Assembly (NCBI RefSeq): GCF_947500065.1
Contig: NZ_CANMQT010000015.1
Span: forward strand, 62,001-126,000
Direction: 5' to 3'
DNA: 64,000 bases
Source of the DNA: an uncultured Aquimarina sp.
GTDB lineage: Bacteria > Bacteroidota > Bacteroidia > Flavobacteriales > Flavobacteriaceae
How positions within the stretch are numbered: position 1 is the first letter of the stretch; each line of letters opens with the position of its first letter. Below are positions 1 through 8,006 of this stretch, one piece after another. Made by a program: the position numbers and the translations under genes. Under the pieces are notes generated by a model. That model was given only the letters and a program-made list of their open reading frames with translations, was not told the origin of the DNA and searched no databases.

Positions 1-351
1 CAAATCCTGTACGCCTTCTACTTGACTTACTCCTAAAACCGGATCTAAGGTTCCTAGTTCATTTTTTGTAGAAACATAAGGTATTGTTACCGTTGTGGAT
101 AACCAATCGGAAACACCATATTCTCCATAAATACTGACTATTGATGAAGAGATTCTACCCATATTCATGGGATTAGATTTAGTAAGAGATTCTCCACGGT
201 AAAAGTTATCAAAACTTTTGTAAGAATATGAAGAGGCAATCGTTAGTTCCTTCTTTTTAGGAAAAAAACCATTCAATAATGTTTGGGCTGATAATGATGA
301 AAATGATACAAAGCAAAGTATCCAAATCATCTTTTTAGAAATAGTAATCAT
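1..351 (-). CDS. Partial N-terminus of an exported beta-barrel/transporter-like protein
   Basis: The frame is open from an ATG at 349-351 to the window edge, giving 117 residues, so the C-terminus is missing. It starts with a signal peptide (hydrophobic stretch ending in SLSAQ) followed by short alternating polar/aromatic strands such as YSYKSFDNFYRGES and YGEYGVSDWLSTTVTIPYVS. This strand pattern resembles Bacteroidota outer-membrane transporter or phenol-degradation-type barrels, in which a phrase like YGVSDWLSTTVTIPY is common. The family call is inference from strand pattern only. A second ATG seven codons in (MIWILCF) is an equally good start. A TAnnTTTG promoter match lies about 50 bases upstream. 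Confidence 0.6.
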   Translation of the reverse strand, partial: MITISKKMIWILCFVSFSSLSAQTLLNGFFPKKKELTIASSYSYKSFDNFYRGESLTKSNPMNMGRISSSIVSIYGEYGVSDWLSTTVTIPYVSTKNELGTLDPVLGVSQVEGVQDL

Positions 352-718
352 ATTATCATATAGTATTAGGTTAGTTAGGTAGTCTGTTTGTGTTGACAAT
401 AAACAAAACTACGGTTTTACCGTAATGTACAATAATTTAGTTAAAAAACAATATTTCATCGATGAAATGCATTAATTTATTGAATGTTACCAATTTAGAC
501 TTATTTATTCTTACTTTTATTTGTGTTCATTTAAATTAAAAACAAGTAAATTTCCCTTGTTTGTACGGTGCTCTTGTCAATGCTAAGAAAATAGGGTAGT
601 GCGGTCGTAGGGAAACTGTATTAAAAAACTTCTCGGCTCTGCTCAGGTTGAAAACTTAGTATGGTAACATTTTAAAGAATGAAGTTGATAATGATCTACA
701 TGGTCGTTTATTATCGAA
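352..718. other. Intergenic region with promoter and a degenerate palindromic repeat
   Basis: No convincing ORF. It holds the promoter for the leftward gene at 1-351 and a fragment (about 630-646, TCTCGGCTCTGCTCAGG) that resembles the right arm of the palindromic repeat at 14444-14517. No clear terminator is visible for the gene ending at 719. Confidence 0.4.
404..432 (-). promoter_or_regulatory. Candidate Bacteroidota promoter for the partial gene at 1-351
   Basis: On the minus strand TAGTTTTG (404-411) matches the -7 consensus TAnnTTTG. A TTG (430-432) lies 18 bases further upstream as a possible -33 element. The implied leader before the ATG at 351 is roughly 45 bases. This is a pattern match only. 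Confidence 0.4.
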
Positions 719-1228
719 CTATTTTAAAACAAAGAAATCATCGGATACAAAAGGACATTCTTCTAACTGTTGGATATTCATAGTCCAAGTAACAGAGGTG
801 ATTTTCCAGGAATCATTAACTAACATGAGTGACCAATATTCAGTTCCCCAATTCTTAATTTCTTCATTAACTGCTAGTGTATAATCAAATGATACGGTAG
901 CAAATTCATCTCTAACATCCATATCAATATTATAGAATTTTTCTTCTGAACCATCGGCTAGATTTTTGTAAAATGTTTTATAATCACTAGAAGATAAAAT
1001 AAAGTCTGGCCTTCTCCTTAGCACCATTTTTTTTGATAGATTTGTAAAAATAGCAGACCACGTAATAGAATCGTGCAAGAACAAGTTAGAGAATTTTTCT
1101 AAATCATTATGCTTTATAATAGATACCCTAAAGTCTTCAATAACGTGTTCTAATTTTTCCTTAGAATCTTGGGCTTGTACAAAAACAGAAGTAAATAATA
1201 CAGCTAAAAATAGTTGTTTATAGTTCAT
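719..1228 (-). CDS. Exported NTF2-like/SnoaL-type protein, function unknown
   Basis: A 169-residue protein with an N-terminal signal peptide (cleavage expected after VFVQA). The mature part begins with a helical stretch containing VIEDFRVSIIKHNDLEKFSNLFLHDSI. It ends in strands such as ATVSFDYTLAVN and EYWSLMLVNDSWKITSVTWTM. That order (helices, then curved sheet, then a W-K-I-T-S motif) is typical of SnoaL/DUF4440 NTF2-like folds, which are often exported in Bacteroidota as lumazine-binding-like proteins. No catalytic residues can be assigned, so binding of a small ligand is only a guess. It is monocistronic, with no neighbour within 100 bases on its strand. Confidence 0.65.
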   Translation of the reverse strand: MNYKQLFLAVLFTSVFVQAQDSKEKLEHVIEDFRVSIIKHNDLEKFSNLFLHDSITWSAIFTNLSKKMVLRRRPDFILSSSDYKTFYKNLADGSEEKFYNIDMDVRDEFATVSFDYTLAVNEEIKNWGTEYWSLMLVNDSWKITSVTWTMNIQQLEECPFVSDDFFVLK

Positions 1229-1348
1229 AAGTATGTTTTAAATGATATATACTTACGACGATTCCTGATCCCTTTTGTTACCTAATATACCCTAATAGCG
1301 ATCTATCAGATTTAATACAAACTGGATATGCTTTTTAGTATAAGATGG

Positions 1349-2437
1349 TTACATAATTAATTTTATATAAAGAATAATCATTATGATAGCATATACAAGA
1401 GGAAACCCATATCTAAAATATTTCTGTAATTTGATCCCATTTTTTTCTTCTTCGACGCCATTGATTCTATGGTTTATAATGACGGCTAATATCCCCAGAA
1501 ATATAAAAATGTACCCAACTATAATTACATACTCTATAAAGGTGTTATAGGATAATTTAGGAAGGATGGATGCAGAATAAAAATTGAATGCAACCACAGT
1601 TAACATTAGGGTAAAACCGACACCTATCTGGGAACTAAATTCTTTTATCCAAAAAATTGAGAATGATGCCATAATGATAATAAGCAGCGGAAACAATACT
1701 TGCCATTGATAATATCCGGATAATCTTTTTGCTTTTACCTCAAAAATTACTCTGGAATAGGAATTTTTTTCGGAATTAACATCAGCATCCATATACTTAT
1801 ATTTTTTTGTTGTAAGGCTAACATCGCTACCTGTCAATTCCCAATCTTCACCCAAATAATCATCCGTATCATCCGCTAGGAACAACTTAGGGTTTTTAAA
1901 AATAATATGCCGATTACTATAAGAGAAAGGTTCTATCTCCACTAAATATCGCTGTGAATCAAATGGAAACTTGACATAATCCATATCCGAACTAAAGGTG
2001 CCAAAGAACCGCTGTTCGTATTCAATTTTTCCATCTGAATATATTTCGATTCTTGTGTTAGGAGTTTCCTCGCTGCCTTGTACATTGATGAGTTCAAAAG
2101 CAGGAATCCATAGTTCATTTTGCATCAATTCACTGGCTCTTGCATTTTCATAGATCATGGATTCCTTCAAGGAGTCTTTAGGCTTAAAATGAACATCGGT
2201 ATCTATCCAGGAATACAATAAATATCCATCTATTTGATAGGTTTCATTTACGGAGTTGATATTGTAAATTTTATTAATACGTAGTGTTACAGAAATTTCT
2301 AAAGGACTATTATCAATAGATGTTACTGTATCTTCTTGAAAGCCAGAAAATGAATACAATAGAGGAGCAATTAATAAAAGAAAAAATGGATGAATAGATT
2401 TTACAATGGTTCTATTTTCTTTATCTTTTTTTTTCAT
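1349..2437 (-). CDS. Bacterial pentameric ligand-gated ion channel (Cys-loop receptor homologue)
   Basis: A 362-residue protein in the ELIC/GLIC superfamily. After a signal-like hydrophobic segment (about 16-33) comes a beta-rich extracellular domain with the family landmarks ELWIPAFELIN (about 108-118), IEIYSDGKIEYEQRF (about 130-144) and the Pro-loop core FPFDSQRY (about 157-164). As in other bacterial members the flanking Cys-loop cysteines are absent. The membrane part starts at KRLSGYYQWQVLFPLLI (M1, about 237-253). M2 contains GVGFTLMLTVVAFNFYSASILPKLSYNTF, M3 follows directly, then a short loop and M4 at the C-terminus. The M3-M4 loop is only about 20 residues, the prokaryotic form. 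I start at the ATG at 2435-2437; an upstream GTG at 2450-2452 would add five residues. The ligand is unknown. No operon partner. Confidence 0.88.
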   Translation of the reverse strand: MKKKDKENRTIVKSIHPFFLLLIAPLLYSFSGFQEDTVTSIDNSPLEISVTLRINKIYNINSVNETYQIDGYLLYSWIDTDVHFKPKDSLKESMIYENARASELMQNELWIPAFELINVQGSEETPNTRIEIYSDGKIEYEQRFFGTFSSDMDYVKFPFDSQRYLVEIEPFSYSNRHIIFKNPKLFLADDTDDYLGEDWELTGSDVSLTTKKYKYMDADVNSEKNSYSRVIFEVKAKRLSGYYQWQVLFPLLIIIMASFSIFWIKEFSSQIGVGFTLMLTVVAFNFYSASILPKLSYNTFIEYVIIVGYIFIFLGILAVIINHRINGVEEEKNGIKLQKYFRYGFPLVYAIIMIILYIKLIM

Positions 2438-2524
2438 TTTGTTTAGATACACTGTTGTGATAGTATTTGTTTTTCTTCCAAATCAAGTCACATTCTTTTA
2501 ATTGTGGTTAATGTGTACGCTTAT

Positions 2525-2640
2525 AATTTGTTACAGAATAATCCGTGAGGATTTTTCCGTCGAAAGCCAGCCGACTGATTTATAAATCAAACTTCGTTTT
2601 AACTCGCTGCCATAATAAATTATAGCCATTGTTAGCAACT
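2525..2640 (-). repeat. Cassette-associated intergenic element, copy 1
   Basis: About 115 bases between the ion channel and an orphan gene. Read on the minus strand it begins GTTGCTAACAATGGCTATAA and runs through a purine/pyrimidine-mixed segment with more G and C than its surroundings. Its core ATTGTTAGC (plus strand 2628-2636) recurs at 6755-6763, and GTTAGC recurs in either orientation at about 6061-6068 and 11148-11158. It is downstream of the gene at 2693-3061, as expected of a unit that travels as gene plus 3' element. It does not match the canonical integron attC core sites. Confidence 0.4.
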
Positions 2641-2692
2641 GTTTTTTTTACTTTTCAACTTTCTATTTGAGCCAAGCAATTCGGAGTATTTG

Positions 2693-3061
2693 TCAAAAAA
2701 AAAGCTTATCTCCATAATCTATTGTATGGTATATGAGGGCTTCATTTTCAAGTTTTATATAAACATCGTTGTGCTCGTCAATTATTAAGTCAGAAATTCT
2801 TAAGCTATTGTACTTTGTACTTTTTTTAATTCCCCAATTTAGGTGGGTAACTTCCATTAATTTTTCCGATTCGTCCCACTTGTCAATCCAGTCATTACCA
2901 AATCGATATTTTTCTCCATTTTCAAGTTCTAAAACTGTTGAGAAGTAATATGGGTTTCCAAATCCGTTTAAATGTTCTATTCCTTCTCCTTGATCAGAAT
3001 GAAGAACTTTAATCAGCTTTTTGCCAATCAATTCAGATTTATATTTTTCTAGTTCTTTCAT
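2693..3061 (-). CDS. Orphan 122-residue cytoplasmic protein
   Basis: I do not recognise this protein. It has no signal peptide or membrane segment. The sequence opens with a charged helix (MKELEKYKSELIGKKLIKVL), then strands rich in aromatic residues (GNPYYFSTVLELENGEKYRFGNDW) and a C-terminal strand pair (DLIIDEHNDVYIKLENEALIYHTIDYGDKLFF). This looks like a small alpha+beta domain of the kind found in immunity or accessory proteins, which is inference only. It sits between two unusual intergenic elements (2525-2640 and 3062-3125) and is separated by 68 bases from the PIN-domain gene transcribed in the same direction. Confidence 0.6.
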   Translation of the reverse strand: MKELEKYKSELIGKKLIKVLHSDQGEGIEHLNGFGNPYYFSTVLELENGEKYRFGNDWIDKWDESEKLMEVTHLNWGIKKSTKYNSLRISDLIIDEHNDVYIKLENEALIYHTIDYGDKLFF

Positions 3062-3125
3062 TCAGTTTGGCTATTAGTAGTAGCACCCCGTAAGGTACTA
3101 TTGCTTATAGGTTTTGTTGGACACA
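3062..3125 (-). repeat. Cassette-associated intergenic element, copy 2
   Basis: The 68-base gap between the PIN gene and the orphan gene reads on the minus strand as GTCCAACAAAACCTATAAGC, followed by an imperfect hairpin (AGTACC / GGTGCTACT around 3080-3100). It is noticeably less AT-rich than neighbouring spacers. It has the same position (just 3' of a gene, just 5' of the next) as the elements at 2525-2640 and 5975-6168. Confidence 0.35.
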
Positions 3126-3129
3126 GTTT

Positions 3130-5949
3130 TTATTTTTTTCCTTCCCAAGTTTTTCTAATATAAATATTTATATAATCATTCTCTAGTTTTGAATCAAAGT
3201 TGTTTTTCAAAATTTCATCAAGTTTATTTTTGGTTAATTGATCGTTATAGATTTTTTCAAAATAAAATTTTGTTACGTATTCACTAATCCAATCTTTTTG
3301 AAAATCATCGTAATTAAAATTATTCATATCGATTAGCCATTCATAATACTTGTCAAGTAATTTAAATGGTTCAAACTCATTTGTAGTTGTGTCAACTTTA
3401 AATTTGAAGCAAAGATTTAATAAAGAGTTTACCCTATCAAATCGATTATCATCAATATCTGAAAACATACCTTTAAAAGAATTGCGCTTGTCATTTGGTA
3501 GTGATTCTTCGATAGCCTTTTTTAAAAGTACATTATCTAATTTTATTATATCAAATAATGAAGCGAGATAAAACAGATTAAATGAAAATTTTTCATTAAG
3601 TTTTTCTAATATGATATTTTCAATTTCTTTCTTGTAATCAGCATTTTCTATCATTTTCCAAATAGGAATAATTATTGTTTCGCTATGTTTTGCTTTACAG
3701 ATATTACAATTTTCAAAAGACATTTTTTTGATTGATATAAACTGTGATTTGGATATTTTTATTTTTTCAAATGTGAAATTATCCGATAATAATTCAAAGA
3801 ATTCTACATTGTGACATGAGGGGTTTTTTAAACCTATAAAGAAAAGTTTTTTGAGTAAATTTCTTTTTATTTGTTTGCCACATCTGTTTATATAATGATT
3901 AATATAATCATAGCTTAAATGATTTAGAAAGGTTTCTTTTTCTAAATAGGTAATTAGTTTTTTAGTAAATAAATTATGATAGTTTGAATCTAAATCACAA
4001 ATCGAAACTAGTGTAAGAATATTTTTAAAAATGGTGTTATAATAGTCCCAAAATCTTCGATTACCTTTTTCACAGTTATTTGTGAAGGCTTCTCTTAATC
4101 CTTCATTCGAAAAGAAATTGTCTATTAGATCACCAAAAGAATCTCCACTTACTGAAGTTTTTTCGTAATGAATTTTTTTTAGTTTATATCTCTTATAGAA
4201 CTTATTAATGGTTGTAGCATCTCCATAGCGCAGAATTTGATTAATTAGCCAGTCATCAAAGTTTTCTAGGCGGCTATTGTGAGATTCATTAATGCTATGT
4301 GAAGCAAATAGCCCCTCAATAAAAACCTTAAATATTTCATTAAACTCGCTAAATTTATCATATATGATATAATTTCCATTTAGGAAAGATTCTAATTTTG
4401 CATATTCGTTTATCAATATCCATATTTCACGATTAGAACTCCTGCCTCCATTTAATTGACTGTGATAATGATCTATTATTTTAGAAGTCGATATTTGTAT
4501 TTTATTACGTGCATTGTCATAGAATTTATCATTTTTTAAATAATCTATAAAATCACCAACTTCATTATTTGATAATTTTGTTGCTTGATAATTTAAATTA
4601 ATTTTTTTTAGTTTTTCTAACAAGACATCGTGAGAATTATCTCCGTAATAATTGTTTCTTACAAATATTGAAAGCTTAGAAGAGTTAAATAAACTTATAA
4701 ATTTTGATAAATTTTGTTTTTTCTTTGTAAAGAATTCTGTTGCTTTTAATTGTTTATTTGCACTAGTTGTAAAATTCCCAATAAGATAATGTACGTAACC
4801 GCTTTCTAAAATATCTTTATCATTATATGTTTCCAAATTTTTGAAAGAATCAATAAATTTAAATTTTCGAAAACTACATTTTGGACATTGGCAATTTGTT
4901 TCATTTGAATACCTTATGGATATTCGTTCTCGAGTTTTTTCATTAGATATATTGAATATTAAATTTTTTGTTAAGCCCAATAAAATATTTTTAATTTTAT
5001 TTTTATAATCTTTAACTCCTTTATAAAAATCGGCATTAGTAATTGTAATTATATTAGCTTCAGAAATATTGACAGAATTAAATAAGTCAAATAACTCTTG
5101 ATTATCAGATGTTAGGCTAAAAAAAGAATAGTAAGGTTGTGAATTAGCTTTTGCTTTAAAAGGGTATTGATTACTAAATAAACTTAAAGGAAAAAATGAA
5201 ACTTCTTTTTGTCTAATACTTATGTAATCAAATACTTGGTCAAGAATTGGTTTGGATTTGTCAATTAATACTTTGTCTTCAATTTCTAACTCATTTGTAT
5301 TATCTACATTGGGAGGTAACATACTAATGGGTAATTCTTGTTTTAGTGAGTTAATAGCTCTACCTATATCAGCAAAATATGATACCTTGATATTTGAAAA
5401 ACCTTCAATTATTTCAGGATGTATTTCTAACTCTATATTGTTTGGAGCACCAAATTCGTTTTTGTTTGCCGATATGAAAAGAAATTCTTGATTTTCTTCC
5501 TTAAAGTGCTCAATAGTAGAAAAAATTATGTAAGCATCTTTTGTGCTATCTAATTTATTGTGAAAAGGTGCTTTTTTTGATATTGTTCTATCGCTACATA
5601 AAATTTTTATATTATTCGGGACACTTAAAATTTTCGAATTAGCTAATAAATTATCAATTATTTCGATTTGTTCATCTATATTCTGAATATTTGGTTCTAA
5701 CTTTTCAGGAATAGTTAATTTCTCTTTTTTTACTACTTCTAACGTGTGTTTATATTTTGTGTTTAATGAGTCTGAAAATCTTTTTTTTTGTTTTACCTTA
5801 TGTTTGTTCCACTCCTCAATAATTATTTCATGACTGATTATATTTATACATTCATTGCTTTCCCAAAATTCTAAATGAGGTAAAAGGTTATTAGTATCTT
5901 CTGTTAACAAATCAATCCAGCTACAGGTGTCAATAAGAATATTCTTCAT
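3130..5949 (-). CDS. Large PIN-domain protein (DUF4935-like) with paired-cysteine sites
   Basis: A 939-residue cytoplasmic protein. Residues 1-200 read as a PIN-type nuclease domain: ILIDTCSWIDLL with D7, EEW (E45/E46), KDAY with D138, and the strand FLFISANKNEF (about 157-166), where the last acidic or Asn position of PIN folds falls. This layout resembles the DUF4935 PIN group. The remaining 740 residues are a long, Asn/Lys-rich, mostly helical region with no domain I can name. It contains CQCPKC (C352, C354, C357) and CNIC (C747, C750), which could bind zinc, alone or together. It is very AT-rich and flanked by unusual intergenic elements. A nuclease plus a large sensing or scaffold region suggests an anti-phage or toxin-type role, but no known defence partner is adjacent. 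Role unproven. Confidence 0.6.
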   Translation of the reverse strand: MKNILIDTCSWIDLLTEDTNNLLPHLEFWESNECINIISHEIIIEEWNKHKVKQKKRFSDSLNTKYKHTLEVVKKEKLTIPEKLEPNIQNIDEQIEIIDNLLANSKILSVPNNIKILCSDRTISKKAPFHNKLDSTKDAYIIFSTIEHFKEENQEFLFISANKNEFGAPNNIELEIHPEIIEGFSNIKVSYFADIGRAINSLKQELPISMLPPNVDNTNELEIEDKVLIDKSKPILDQVFDYISIRQKEVSFFPLSLFSNQYPFKAKANSQPYYSFFSLTSDNQELFDLFNSVNISEANIITITNADFYKGVKDYKNKIKNILLGLTKNLIFNISNEKTRERISIRYSNETNCQCPKCSFRKFKFIDSFKNLETYNDKDILESGYVHYLIGNFTTSANKQLKATEFFTKKKQNLSKFISLFNSSKLSIFVRNNYYGDNSHDVLLEKLKKINLNYQATKLSNNEVGDFIDYLKNDKFYDNARNKIQISTSKIIDHYHSQLNGGRSSNREIWILINEYAKLESFLNGNYIIYDKFSEFNEIFKVFIEGLFASHSINESHNSRLENFDDWLINQILRYGDATTINKFYKRYKLKKIHYEKTSVSGDSFGDLIDNFFSNEGLREAFTNNCEKGNRRFWDYYNTIFKNILTLVSICDLDSNYHNLFTKKLITYLEKETFLNHLSYDYINHYINRCGKQIKRNLLKKLFFIGLKNPSCHNVEFFELLSDNFTFEKIKISKSQFISIKKMSFENCNICKAKHSETIIIPIWKMIENADYKKEIENIILEKLNEKFSFNLFYLASLFDIIKLDNVLLKKAIEESLPNDKRNSFKGMFSDIDDNRFDRVNSLLNLCFKFKVDTTTNEFEPFKLLDKYYEWLIDMNNFNYDDFQKDWISEYVTKFYFEKIYNDQLTKNKLDEILKNNFDSKLENDYINIYIRKTWEGKK

Positions 5950-5974
5950 TTACGTTTGATTTGTTGTTTTCTAA

Positions 5975-6168
5975 ATTGCTTCAAATGAACGCGAACGCTT
6001 CATATATGTGTCGTAGCAGGGCAAAACGTTACCTTGCTTTTTGATTTTTCTGCACATTGATTGCTAACTTTTACTTTCTGCAAACATTGCGTCTTACCAA
6101 AAACACAAAGACCTTTCGTTTAAAACTCTAACTGCTTACTAGGATCACATATTTTGTGTTGTAACACG
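5975..6168 (-). repeat. Cassette-associated intergenic element, copy 3
   Basis: About 190 bases between the coiled-coil gene and the PIN gene, richer in G and C than the PIN gene. On the minus strand it starts with the small palindrome GTGTTACAACAC (6156-6167) just after the coiled-coil stop. It continues through AAAGTTAGCAATCAA (about 6058-6072), which shares GTTAGCAA with element 1. No ORF is present. Confidence 0.35.
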
Positions 6169-6172
6169 TTTT

Positions 6173-6718
6173 TCATTCAATAAATTGTGCCCTAATTCGA
6201 TCAATTAATTGATCCTTATATTGCCAAAGGATTAGATAGTTCGGAGAGTTAATTCCTCCCAAAATGTTTATTTCGTTTCGCAAAAAGTCCGTCAATTCTG
6301 GAATACTAACCGAATCATCGGGGTCAGTTGTATATTTTAAATATGCAGGAATATGAATTCCAAAAACTCTGTCAGTAACCAGGTAGTTTATATCTCTTAT
6401 GATTCCAAAGAATAGCGTATTATCACCTATTAGTCCTTGATTACGTGAAAGATTTAAAGCCAGATTCGCTTTATTGATTTCCGTCACATATCGTTCCAAT
6501 TGATCAATCATACTTGCTTTTGCCTCTACACTATATCTTTTGTCATCGATTTCAACTATTTGATTTTCCAAATCGTCAATTTGAACGCTTACGTTTTCCA
6601 ACTCTTGAACAAATTGAATTCTTTCTAGTTCATTGGTCCAAATATCAATCCTTAATTGTAAATCGTTTGCAATTCTTTTTGCTTCAATAAGTTCCCTTAA
6701 CAACTCTAGTTCATTCAT
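6173..6718 (-). CDS. Orphan coiled-coil protein
   Basis: A 181-residue cytoplasmic protein of unknown family. Residues 1-90 form a strongly heptad-like helix (LELLRELIEAKRIANDLQLR, then VSVQIDDLENQIVEIDDKR), a clear coiled coil. The C-terminal half is predicted globular and contains GDNTLFFGIIRDINYLVTDRVFGIHIPAYLKY and a last helix KDQLIDRIRAQF. There is no signal peptide or membrane segment. It lies between an unusual intergenic element and the DyP peroxidase gene, 30 bases from that gene's stop and on the same strand, so it could be the last gene of that operon or an independent cassette. I cannot propose a function from sequence. Confidence 0.6.
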   Translation of the reverse strand: MNELELLRELIEAKRIANDLQLRIDIWTNELERIQFVQELENVSVQIDDLENQIVEIDDKRYSVEAKASMIDQLERYVTEINKANLALNLSRNQGLIGDNTLFFGIIRDINYLVTDRVFGIHIPAYLKYTTDPDDSVSIPELTDFLRNEINILGGINSPNYLILWQYKDQLIDRIRAQFIE

Positions 6719-6748
6719 TTTTGGAATTTTTTGTTTTGTTCAAATGTG

Positions 6749-7996
6749 TTATACATTGTTAGCTACCGTTTCTTCCTCAAATAGTTCATAACCAGGAATT
6801 TTACCAAATAAATTCATGGGAGGTATTAGATATACACCACCTGAAACAACTTCGAGTAAGTTTTTTAAATTGCCTTGTTCATTTTCATAACCTCCAAAAT
6901 TGATATTTCCAAGCCATGATGGTTGAGTCAACATTCTTGTTACCCTTTCAGGGGTGTCTTGAAAACTAATAAAATTTAGACCTGCTGAATATCCTGGAGA
7001 TTTTTCATTTGCTTCTAAAAACTCATAACCTTGCCTAAAAATTCTTAATGAATTTCTATCTGAAACAGGACCTCTATGTTGATTTGCTCTTTGCACGTGG
7101 CTAACTTTTACTGTTTCATCAGTGGTAATTGGAGGTTCAAAAAAATCATTATTTATAATTTCTCCATTTGAATCTCTATCAACTATTGATGAAGATCCCG
7201 ATAAGGGACAACCATTTTCTACATGGGGCTTACCATTTTCTATTTTATCGATAGGACAGCCAGAACCTTTTTTTCTTCCAACCAATAATTCTTGCTTATC
7301 TAAAGGTATTGTATTCCATTTTTCTATATCAACGTTTATTCTTAGAAAAAACATATAAGTACCATTTTCAACCCATCCATCTTGACTAATTCCGGGTTTA
7401 ATAGAAACAACATCCTTTCTTTCAGAACCACTTTTTAAGTTTGAAATTCCGTCATGGAAGCCAATCCAACTTCTTGAATCTTCTCTATGAAATCCAGTAT
7501 AGAATTTAGATACTGAAGAAATGGAGTCATATTCCTCTTTATTCATCTCGTTTATAGAATATACGATCGCTCGATTTACAGCTAAAACTGAATTTGCCGT
7601 AAACTGCACCATTATATCTTCTGTAGCATTATTTTTAGTTACGTTTTCTGCATACGAGAGCCCAGATCCCCTCAAAATTTTGCCGCCTCCTGAAGCTTTT
7701 GGAGATCTTAATTTTCCATTACTTAACAATCCTTGAGGAGCATCTTTAAGTAATGAAAATTTGTCAAAAATGTTTTTGCCATATCCTATCGTACAAGTCA
7801 AACCACTTGCGGGTATAGGCACATTAGGCACATACGGATCTATACCAGATTTTAGTTTTTCATATAGATCCCAAAGATTTGAAAGTATATTGTAAACTTT
7901 ATCTACTTTGGCTTCATCATCTAGTTTAATAAACATTATTCCTAGATGTTGTCCCGGTTTAACACCATTTTGCCAAAAAATTCCTTCTTGAAGCAT
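6749..7996 (-). CDS. DyP-type heme peroxidase
   Basis: A 415-residue dye-decolourising peroxidase. The family GxxDG motif is GFHDG (179-183, catalytic D182). The proximal heme ligand is the His in SHVQRANQHR (H300). The distal arginine region is RIFRQGYEF (R318, R321). The C-terminal heme-pocket phrase GLNFISFQDTPERVTRML is also present. There is no Tat signal and no obvious encapsulin-targeting tail, so it should be cytoplasmic. The length and the Cys/Gly-rich insert around 240-275 fit the larger DyP subgroups rather than the roughly 300-residue B type. It is the last gene of a tight operon (10-base gap to the preceding 423-residue protein). Its final codons overlap one arm (6756-6767) of a 12-bp inverted repeat that brackets the operon. 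Confidence 0.9.
   Translation of the reverse strand: MLQEGIFWQNGVKPGQHLGIMFIKLDDEAKVDKVYNILSNLWDLYEKLKSGIDPYVPNVPIPASGLTCTIGYGKNIFDKFSLLKDAPQGLLSNGKLRSPKASGGGKILRGSGLSYAENVTKNNATEDIMVQFTANSVLAVNRAIVYSINEMNKEEYDSISSVSKFYTGFHREDSRSWIGFHDGISNLKSGSERKDVVSIKPGISQDGWVENGTYMFFLRINVDIEKWNTIPLDKQELLVGRKKGSGCPIDKIENGKPHVENGCPLSGSSSIVDRDSNGEIINNDFFEPPITTDETVKVSHVQRANQHRGPVSDRNSLRIFRQGYEFLEANEKSPGYSAGLNFISFQDTPERVTRMLTQPSWLGNINFGGYENEQGNLKNLLEVVSGGVYLIPPMNLFGKIPGYELFEEETVANNV
6756..6767 (+). repeat. Left arm of a 12-bp inverted repeat bracketing the LRR-DyP operon
   Basis: TTGTTAGCTACC here is the exact reverse complement of GGTAGCTAACAA at 11147-11158. The two arms sit at the 3' end of the DyP gene and at the 5' edge of the LRR gene. 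The core also matches intergenic element 1 (ATTGTTAGC at 2628-2636). Confidence 0.5.
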
Positions 7997-8006
7997 AATC
8001 TAAATT

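Noticed and set aside
2525..6168. Integron attC sites
   Set aside because: The intergenic elements lack the RYYYAAC...GTTRRRY core pair and no integrase is in the window, so I report them only as cassette-like.
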